Shown in pieces: positions 6,929-11,555 of a stretch of 11,555 bases of DNA. The stretch's first letter is position 1. Each line of letters opens with the position of its first letter. The stretch is from Syncephalastrum monosporum B8922 (lineage: Eukaryota; Mucoromycota; Mucoromycetes; Mucorales; Syncephalastraceae), in contig JNEN01001235.1 of assembly GCA_000697355.1 (NCBI GenBank), forward strand, positions 1-11,555, read 5' to 3'. A model generated the notes under the pieces. That model had not been told where the DNA came from and searched no databases. It was given only the letters and a program-made list of their open reading frames with translations. Made by a program: the position numbers and the translations under genes.

Positions 6929-7288
6929 TATTTATCTTAATTACTTATAAATATCTTTTATTTGTAACTAATATAAAAAAAGAAAATAATCATTATTTTG
7001 CAAATAATAATTATTTTAGAAATATAGTTATTTATAAAATAACAAAATATTTCTTATTCACATGTAAAATATCTCCTGTTGCAAGTAAATAAAATTTTCA
7101 TTTTATTATTGGTAGTCGATATTTTTTTATAAGAGTTTAAAGGGAACTTATCCCTTTAAAAATTCCCAGCACATTCGTAAGTTTTAGCAACTTACAAAGC
7201 GAATATAAGTGTTTTCTAAAAAATACAGATAATCACCATTATAAGGTATTGCAAAATTATAAATATAGAACAGTTTTTAACGTTTCTC
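6887..7288 (+). repeat. 3' region copy R2, with two hairpins
   Basis: This is the direct-repeat partner of 5208-5628 and, for its middle part (7066 onward), of 8706-8854. Hairpin 1 is TTTAAAGGG-AACTTAT-CCCTTTAAA (7136-7160), a perfect 9-bp stem. Hairpin 2 is GTAAGTT-TTAGC-AACTTAC just downstream. The repeat ends at AACGTTTCTC (7279-7288), after which high-complexity sequence resumes. Confidence 0.85.
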
Positions 7289-7328
7289 ATGGTGGTTAGG
7301 GTCATGGAATGCATACTTTACTTCATTG

Positions 7329-7396
7329 TTATGTCCTGGAATTGATTCTGGTACCTTTAGTCTACAAGGTAAACGCGTTAGCTACTGTGCTATATG
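7329..7396 (-). pseudogene. tRNA-Thr(UGU)-like relic
   Basis: The minus strand shows a box A-like TAGCACAGTAGC (one mismatch to the consensus), CGCG, an anticodon-arm-like TTTAC-CTTGTAG-ACTAAAGG with TGT in the Thr position, and a T-arm-like CCAG-AATCAATT-CCAGG. The anticodon stem has one extra base, box B has two mismatches, and the acceptor strands do not pair. It is best read as a decayed tRNA or tRNA-derived SINE head. Confidence 0.33.
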
Positions 7397-7443
7397 GGTT
7401 TATGTAGGTCTGCTGGGTACTTCTGATTTCCCCGATTGCAACA

Positions 7444-7652
7444 CAAAAAACTGTTGCAATGGGTTCGATTCCTGGAGCGTCCATATCTTTCCATATATGG
7501 TATATAGCGGGGCTATAAAATATGTCTCTTGTAGTCCATCATTTTGGCTATCAAATGGTTATGGTTTCACGACTCTAGCTTGCTTGGGTGTTGAGATATA
7601 ACGATTTTCGTGAAAAATCGAAAACATTGCAACAGTTTTTTGAGTCACTGTA
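7444..7652. mobile_element. Short inverted-repeat element with a Tc1/mariner-like end
   Basis: CAAAAAACTGTTGCAATG at 7444-7461 is the exact reverse complement of 7625-7642, and weaker pairing (TTCGATT) extends inward to about 7470. The right end reads, outward, CATTGCAACAGTTTTTTGAG then TCACTG and TA. Read inward it is CAGTGACTC after a TA, the form of a Tc1/mariner terminus with its TA target. The left outer end does not show CAGTGACTC, so that side is decayed or deleted. There is no transposase inside, making this a MITE-like remnant. The right boundary coincides with the start of Ty3 integrase sequence, so it seems to have inserted into that retroelement. Confidence 0.45.
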
Positions 7653-8217
7653 CCTGTGACGCCACGCGGTAACCGATGGATCCTAGTCGCCGTAGACTAT
7701 GCTACTAGTTACCCCATCGCTCGAGCCATCCCGGATGCTACTGGTGAAGCCATCGCCAACTTCATCTTCGAAGAAATCGTGATGCGATTTGGCTGCCCGG
7801 CCGAAATTGTTACAGACCGCGGAGCAAATTTCATGTCCAAGGTTTTGGCCATGTACCTCGGCCGCATCAAACTACACCACCGCTTCACGTCCGCGTTCCG
7901 CCCCAGGTCCAACGGTAAATGCGAACGTACCAACGGTATTCTTAAACCCATGTTGCGCAAGTATGTCGATGGCGCTATTTACCGCTGGGACGAGTTCCTG
8001 TCCACAGCCATCTTCGCCTGCATGATCCGCAAACACCGTACTACGGGCTACTCGCCGTTCTTCTTAGCCTATGGCCAAGACCCCGTTCTCCCAGGGGATC
8101 CACTGCCGCCTATCGTCACACCCGAGACCCTACCAACGGATCAAGAAACCGCGGAGCATTGCGTAGGCGGTACCTTACGTGAACTGCGTATTGCTCGCCA
8201 GACAGCAATCTACTTAA
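7653..8217 (+). pseudogene. Ty3/gypsy integrase core fragment
   Basis: One open frame of about 188 residues matches the rve core of Ty3/gypsy (Metaviridae-type) integrase: TPRGNRWILVAVDYAT, then FGCPAEIVTDRGANF, then RPRSNGKCERTNG, then TTGYSPFFLAYGQDPVLPGD. Numbering from the GTG codon at 7656, the acidic triad is Asp14, Asp54 and Glu90, giving the DD35E spacing, so the catalytic residues survive. The upstream RT, RNase H and HHCC zinc finger are missing because the Tc1-like end sits at 7650. Beyond about residue 188 the frame enters foldback DNA, so the C-terminus after RELRIARQTAIYL is foreign. The intact frame suggests a fairly recent insertion history, but this is a fragment without LTRs. 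Confidence 0.9.
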
Positions 8218-8222
8218 ATACT

Positions 8223-8312
8223 CCAGAGTTAAGGGAGCCAACCCCCCTCCAATTTCACCCCGCCCAAATTTTTGTGACTTGGAATTTTTTGGGTGGTGAT
8301 TTCGCGCTCTGG
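8223..8312. mobile_element. 90-bp foldback/MITE-like hairpin
   Basis: The segment begins CCAGAG and ends CTCTGG, and its arms pair imperfectly: TTTCACC...CCCAAATTTTT on the left against AATTTTTTGGGTGGTGA on the right, around GTGACTTGG. It interrupts the integrase frame and touches the GGGCT terminus of copy B. A flanking target duplication is not evident. Confidence 0.5.
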
Positions 8313-8533
8313 GCTAAAGGGTAAGATAACTGACGAAATATACTTTCCAGAATTTAAGAATTTAAATATATTTTAATTATAACCAACTCCTGCATTTGGT
8401 TACACAAACTAATTTACATGCATACTTTACGATATAAAATTGAATTTTGAATTCTTTAAAAAGTTTTTATTTTTATTATTTTTATAAATTATTTATTTTA
8501 TTAAACCTTAATAAAAAATAACATATTGAAAAG

Positions 8534-8558
8534 ACAGATTAAAAAATCTGTTTTTTTT
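8534..8558 (+). other. Hairpin followed by T8
   Basis: ACAGATT-AAAA-AATCTGT is a perfect 7-bp hairpin running straight into eight T. It has the outline of an intrinsic terminator, but in a eukaryotic AT-rich transposon it is more likely a remnant of secondary structure or an RNA polymerase III stop. Confidence 0.35.
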
Positions 8559-8705
8559 CTATAGATATATTTTCCAAATTAAATTTTCTGAAACAAATTC
8601 AAAATTTAACTATATTATAACAGGCTAATAAAGTATCACAACCTATCAGAAATTCATACAACTATTATTGATCCCAAATTATCACTAGGAAATGAGCTAG
8701 ACCTC

Positions 8706-8854
8706 TAAAATATCTCCTGTTGCAAGTAAATAAAATTTTCATTTTATTATTGGTAGTCGATATTTTTTTCTAAGAGTTTAAAGGGAACTTATCTCTTTAA
8801 AAATTCCCAGCACATTCGTAAGTTTTAACAACTTACAATGTGAATAATATAAGT
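8706..8854 (+). repeat. 3' region copy R3, partial
   Basis: It aligns with 7066-7210 with few differences through hairpin 1 (8777-8801) and hairpin 2, then diverges after GAATAATATAAGTG. Hairpin 1 carries CTC instead of CCC in its right arm, which would form a G-U pair in RNA. Confidence 0.88.
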
Positions 8855-9110
8855 GGTGTATTTGTTGTTGTTTTTTATAATATGACAAACGGTTGAAAGG
8901 TATTATAGGTGACGAAAATTATTTAAGTTAAATTAACAATTTTCATAACACTACTATTTATAAAACTATCAAATTTCAGATAATATCTAGATTTTTAAAC
9001 CAAATTTCAAATAATATAAAAAATATTAGATATAGAGCTTTTTTCAATTTATTGTTAACTTTTGAACTTTTTATTATATTATATATTTTGGATTAATTTA
9101 CTGTATATAT
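8855..9110. other. AT-rich, no gene
   Basis: Low-complexity AT sequence continues past R3 with no open frame of note. It may be further internal sequence of the AT-rich family, but I see no alignable partner in the window. Confidence 0.4.
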
Positions 9111-9392
9111 TTATAAGTCTTCAGACATTGCTGAATATTTATTATTTCTATTACTATTACTTAAATCATTAGTATTAATTTTTAATTTATCTTTATTCTT
9201 ACTTTTAGTTTTAGTTTTTTTATTATTACATTCAATAGTATTATATTCATCTAACGTAAACTTATACTCATATTTAGCTTTATCACACTTTAAGGTATAT
9301 ATCACTATATTATTTCTACATTTTTTTATATTGAATTCTTTTATATTGTAATCATTATTTTTACGAGTTTTATACGGAGTTTTAAACGAGTA
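9111..9392 (-). other. AT-rich open frame without an ATG
   Basis: A minus-strand frame of 93 codons lies between stops. It reads NNDYNIKEFNIKKCRNNIVI, then KAKYEYKFTLDEYNTIECNN, then a Lys/Asn/Ser-rich tail. No ATG occurs at its start, and a GTG at 9305 is the only start-like codon. The first half has protein-like texture and may be a piece of an element gene whose 5' part was lost at the microsatellite. No family is recognised. Confidence 0.2.
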
Positions 9393-9404
9393 TTAAAATC
9401 ACTC

Positions 9405-9449
9405 GTGTGTCCGTCTGTCCGTCTGTCCGTCTGTCTGTCTGTCTGTCGT
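9405..9449. repeat. (TCTG)n/(TCCG)n microsatellite
   Basis: About ten tetranucleotide units of GTCC, GTCT and TGTC type are present. They produce a spurious RQTDRQTDR reading frame on the minus strand. The tract marks the edge between AT-rich island and normal-composition DNA. Confidence 0.9.
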
Positions 9450-9462
9450 CCCGTTTTATTCG

Positions 9463-9592
9463 TGATATGATTGGTCCGGAGTAACTTTTGCCGAGTCCAA
9501 CTCAAGCTGTGATTGGTTCGGAGTTCTCTCTTCAATCCAAGAAATGATTTGATTGGTCGGAGAAATATTTAGCCGAAGAGGATCGGCAAAAT
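9463..9592 (+). repeat. Three degenerate 40-42-bp repeats with CCAAT-box core
   Basis: TGATTGGT begins at 9468, 9510 and 9550, each time followed by a CGGAG element (CCGGAG, TCGGAG, CGGAG), giving steps of 42 and 40 bases. The core is the reverse complement of ACCAATCA, a CCAAT box. Repeat copies diverge away from the core. No promoter-proximal gene is identified. Confidence 0.6.
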
Positions 9593-10400
9593 TCCGCATG
9601 TGAAGTATTTTGATTACAGAAAGCGAATCCCAGGACCTGGCTAACACGGACTCCAGAATCGATATCTTTCGACTATACTGTAACTGGTAACTTCCTACAC
9701 CGTTAAAGTGTCCATGGAGAATCTTTTTAAAAGAAAGGTAAATGAGTAAAGATATGTGTAGGCTCCTGTGAGCACCAGTCAACCCACAAGTTCTGTGTTT
9801 GGCGTTCTGGCTTATACTGTAGGTTACAGTATGTGAGAGAAAAAATAAAAGGGTGACAAAGGGATCAAAGAGAAGTATATTTTTGTGATATACTGTATTT
9901 ACACGATCTCCAACTATCACCAACTGTCAGGATTTGGAATAAAACGATTTAAGTTCTGCTATACAATTAGAGAGAAAGGAGGATGAGATGGTTACGAGAA
10001 AAGAGAGGGAGGGTAGAATGATGAAAAAAAGCGTCGGCAACGAGAGAGAAAATCAACCAAAGAAGAAAAAGGAAAGACGGGTAACGTCCGAATTCACTGT
10101 GGGTGCTGGTTACGACTTAGCACCTTACAGTATACTGTTCTATGCTGTATGGAAACGATACTTACAGTACTGTTATAGGCTTCGCTATTAGTTTTAATCC
10201 TGTTGCATACATGGTTGTGAAAACACGCTCACGAGACAAGTAGCGAGCCGAATTATCTGAGGCCGGAATAATGACATAGGTAGCTGAACATACACAGTGG
10301 AAGGAGGCTCGTAGGACACGGTCTCTGGAGAGGCCAACAAGTCTCACAGGTGAAAGAAGCACCCACAAGGTAAGACAGAGCTAATCAGAAAGGTGGATAT
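9593..10400. other. Gene-poor stretch with TACAGTA palindromes
   Basis: Open frames on both strands overlap and none has a recognisable domain. The notable content is five ACTGTA/TACAGT motifs, three of them palindromic, between 9674 and 10173. The right part is the region downstream of the five-exon gene. Confidence 0.5.
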
Positions 10401-10409
10401 TGAATCGAG

Positions 10410-10415
10410 TTTATT
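10410..10415 (-). promoter_or_regulatory. Polyadenylation signal AATAAA
   Basis: The minus strand reads ACAATAAACTC about 66 bases beyond the TGA of the five-exon gene. This is a canonical signal at a typical distance and supports the chosen stop codon. Confidence 0.65.
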
Positions 10416-10481
10416 GTATGCAAATGTGGGTTCTGGGAAAAGTTATGGAGCAGCAAACGAGCAATGGCAGAAATCAAAAAA

Positions 10482-11508
10482 TCATTCTTGCAATGATGTA
10501 ATTCGACTTTGATAAGTCGATGAAGCTGACCCCAAAAGCGGGGAGACTTCTTTCTCCCATTTCGAAATGCTTATCTAAAGTATGCACAGATAAGCAAAAC
10601 GAAAAAAAATTCGTATTTTCTTCTTACAGAGCCCAGTACGCCCAGCTTGGGAAACCTTTCGGAAAAAACGATGCTCTCATTCCAAGCATAGTTGCTTAGA
10701 ATGTCGGAGACATGGTGACCGGTCAGGTAGTATCGCTTCAGAGTTGAGAGTGATAGCTCTAGATAGGGATCAAAGGAGGTAAGTCGAGGAATTGAAAAAA
10801 GGAAATAAGACAAATTACCATACGTCTCAGCCACTTCAGGCTTAGACAGACCATACGTGGCCTCCAGGTCGCAAATGAGGTGGTAAATTAAGCGCATGCG
10901 GAGCGCGTTGTTCCCGTCAATGGTCCTCTTGATAGTCTCATTGTCGTTGGTTTCAGCGATCAATGAACGCAGGACGGAGGCCACGGCACTTTGACCACGA
11001 CTCTTGACAGTCTCAAGGTGATCGGGCGAGTTGTAAAAAGAGGAAAGAGCACTGTCCAAATTGGCGGGAACACGCACAGGAGAATTAGGCCCATCCGAGA
11101 TCTCCAGTTCAGTACTTAGAACTAAAAGGTAGAGTTGTTACAGACCTGAGCTAACAGCAAGGAAATGAGCTTACAAGTACAGAAAGAAGAGATACTTTGG
11201 AGATTTCTTCTTTTCTTGTGCTATATGATACATGTAAGTATTCAGATGGACAGAGAATTCTGATGACGAACCTGGTGCTCCGTGGTTGGTGGAGACACAA
11301 TGTCAACAGCAGGTTCAGAAGGCGGTTCTGGTGAAGGACTATCGTTATTGGTAGCAGGCGTGGCAGTGGACTGCTCATTGTGCACCACATTCTAACAATC
11401 GAAAGAAAAGCTTAGAAAAGGATTGATGGAAGACTGTTAAGAGAGAGCAACACCTTGCTCAGTTGTGACCTGGGCCAGTCCGCCAACAAGCAACTCGACA
11501 GCCGACAT
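10482..11508 (-). CDS. Five-exon gene of unknown function, 263 aa predicted
   Basis: Proposed exons (minus): 11508-11470, 11391-11272, 11220-11175, 11121-10628 and 10574-10482. Introns 2-4 (51, 53, 53 nt) have GT..AG ends (GTTCGT..ATAG, GTAAGC..TTTAG, GTAAGA..TTTAG) and keep phase throughout. Intron 1 (78 nt, GTCACA..TTAG) is weak, and a better-looking donor GTGTTG nearby would break the frame, so the first exon is least certain. ATG context ACCATG is good. The protein starts MSAVELLVGGLAQ, then a Pro/Ser/Glu/Thr-rich, probably disordered segment (residues about 20-53), a short basic HKKRRN, then a largely helical body: SALSSFYNSPDHLETV, LRMRLIYHLICDLEATYG, LELSLSTLKRYYLTGHHV, RFPKLGVLGS. The last exon ends KWEKEVSPLLGS...TSLQE. 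No signal peptide, membrane span or known domain is recognised. Without splicing, the exon 4 frame would end in a hydrophobic intron-coded tail (FFFVLLICAYFR), a common annotation trap. Confidence 0.72.
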
Positions 11509-11555
11509 GGTATCTTATGGGAATGTGAATCAGAGATTACACTTCCCCCATAACC

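Larger units (their letters stand above)
5990..7288 (+). mobile_element. AT-rich transposon copy C, most complete in the window
   Basis: Segment 6068-6130 (TCCTGCATTATTGGAACACA followed by TGCATACTTTA) aligns with the 5' region of copies A and B (TCCTGCATTTGGTTACACA followed by TGCATACTTTAC). A faint match to the terminus (AGGTATATAACT against AGGGTAAGATAACT) suggests the 5' edge near 5990. A first ORF starts 111 bases beyond the TGCATAC block, similar to the spacing in copy A. A second ORF follows, then the 3' region (6887-7288) shared with R1 and R3. No zinc ribbon or DDE domain is present, so the copy is non-autonomous or belongs to a diverged subfamily. Boundaries are inferred from repeat alignment only. 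Confidence 0.5.
8311..8854 (+). mobile_element. AT-rich transposon copy B, internally deleted
   Basis: It starts GGGCTAAAGGGTAAGATAAC and carries the same 5' region (to about 8510) as copy A in opposite orientation. It lacks the transposase start and has 3'-region sequence R3 from 8706 to 8854, in the same order and orientation as copy C. No coding capacity remains, so it is a deletion derivative. R3 stops before the AACGTTTCTC terminus found in the other two copies. Confidence 0.7.

Noticed and set aside
5208..7288. Reading R1 and R2 as LTRs of a small retrotransposon
   Set aside because: No TG...CA ends, primer-binding site or polypurine tract is seen, the repeat starts inside an ORF tail, and R3 lies outside the pair. 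A repeated 3' end of a DNA transposon fits better.
7404..7484. Plus-strand tRNA-like segment with a perfect box B (GGTTCGATTCC)
   Set aside because: The box B match falls inside the inverted repeat of the MITE-like element, and no anticodon arm or pairing acceptor exists.
7709..8025. Frames on the other strand or other phases inside the integrase
   Set aside because: Shadows of the Ty3 integrase reading frame.
9341..9535. Minus-strand frame with RQTDRQTDR repeats
   Set aside because: It is generated by the TCTG/TCCG microsatellite and CCAAT repeats.
9456..9923. Minus-strand 155-codon open frame
   Set aside because: Its composition is not protein-like, no domain is seen, and it spans the CCAAT repeats and a palindrome. 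It could still be a lineage-specific gene, but nothing supports that.
11151..11390. Minus-strand 79-codon frame beginning MWCTMSS
   Set aside because: It overlaps exon 2 of the five-exon gene in another phase; the alternative frame (NVVHNEQSTATP) joins neighbouring exons in phase.

Overview
The window looks like nuclear DNA of a filamentous, probably early-diverging (Mucoromycota-like) fungus. The evidence is eukaryotic tRNA genes with nearby T-run terminators, one gene split by four short introns (51-78 nt) with a canonical AATAAA signal, and remnants of several eukaryotic transposon superfamilies: LINE, Ty3/gypsy, pogo/CENP-B, Merlin/IS1595 and Tc1-like ends. The taxon is inferred from gene style, not from a marker gene.

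Layout, left to right. Positions 1-398 are intergenic and lead to an intact tRNA-Cys(GCA). A degenerate tRNA-Leu-like relic follows (515-590), then a minisatellite of nine units with an exact 31-bp period (730-1020). The minisatellite cuts into an AT-rich, minus-strand, frameshifted IS1595/Merlin-type transposase (1021-1685) whose 5' region ends at 1880. From 1881 to 2536 there is no gene, only possible LTR and promoter debris. A CENP-B/pogo-type DNA-binding ORF lies at 2537-2926 (minus). Two intact tRNA genes, Ala(AGC) and Asp(GTC), lie four bases apart at 3338-3486 (minus). Positions 3490-4737 are mostly featureless. A broken LINE reverse transcriptase (about 4738-5217) is interrupted by a second AT-rich island (5208-7288), then come a tRNA-Thr-like relic, a small Tc1/MITE-like inverted-repeat element and a Ty3/gypsy integrase fragment with DD35E intact (7653-8217). 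A 90-bp foldback and a third AT-rich island (8311-9392) follow. From 9393 to 10400 there are microsatellites, short repeats and a set of TACAGTA palindromes. The right end holds the only credible host protein gene, a five-exon minus-strand gene of unknown function (10482-11508, predicted 263 aa).

The main result is that the three AT-rich islands appear to be pieces of one transposon family. The 5' region of the transposase-bearing copy (1690-1880, minus) recurs nearly unchanged at 8311-8510 (plus) and in diverged form at about 5990-6130. A distinct 3' region occurs three times (5208-5628, 6887-7288, 8706-8854). It carries two hairpins, one with a constant loop AACTTAT and a stem that changes sequence while remaining paired. 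The 3' region also preserves the tail of a short acidic ORF (EQRLE...YY stop) in two copies.

There is no operon-like cooperation between genes. Most of the window is a graveyard of nested mobile elements between tRNA genes and one host gene.
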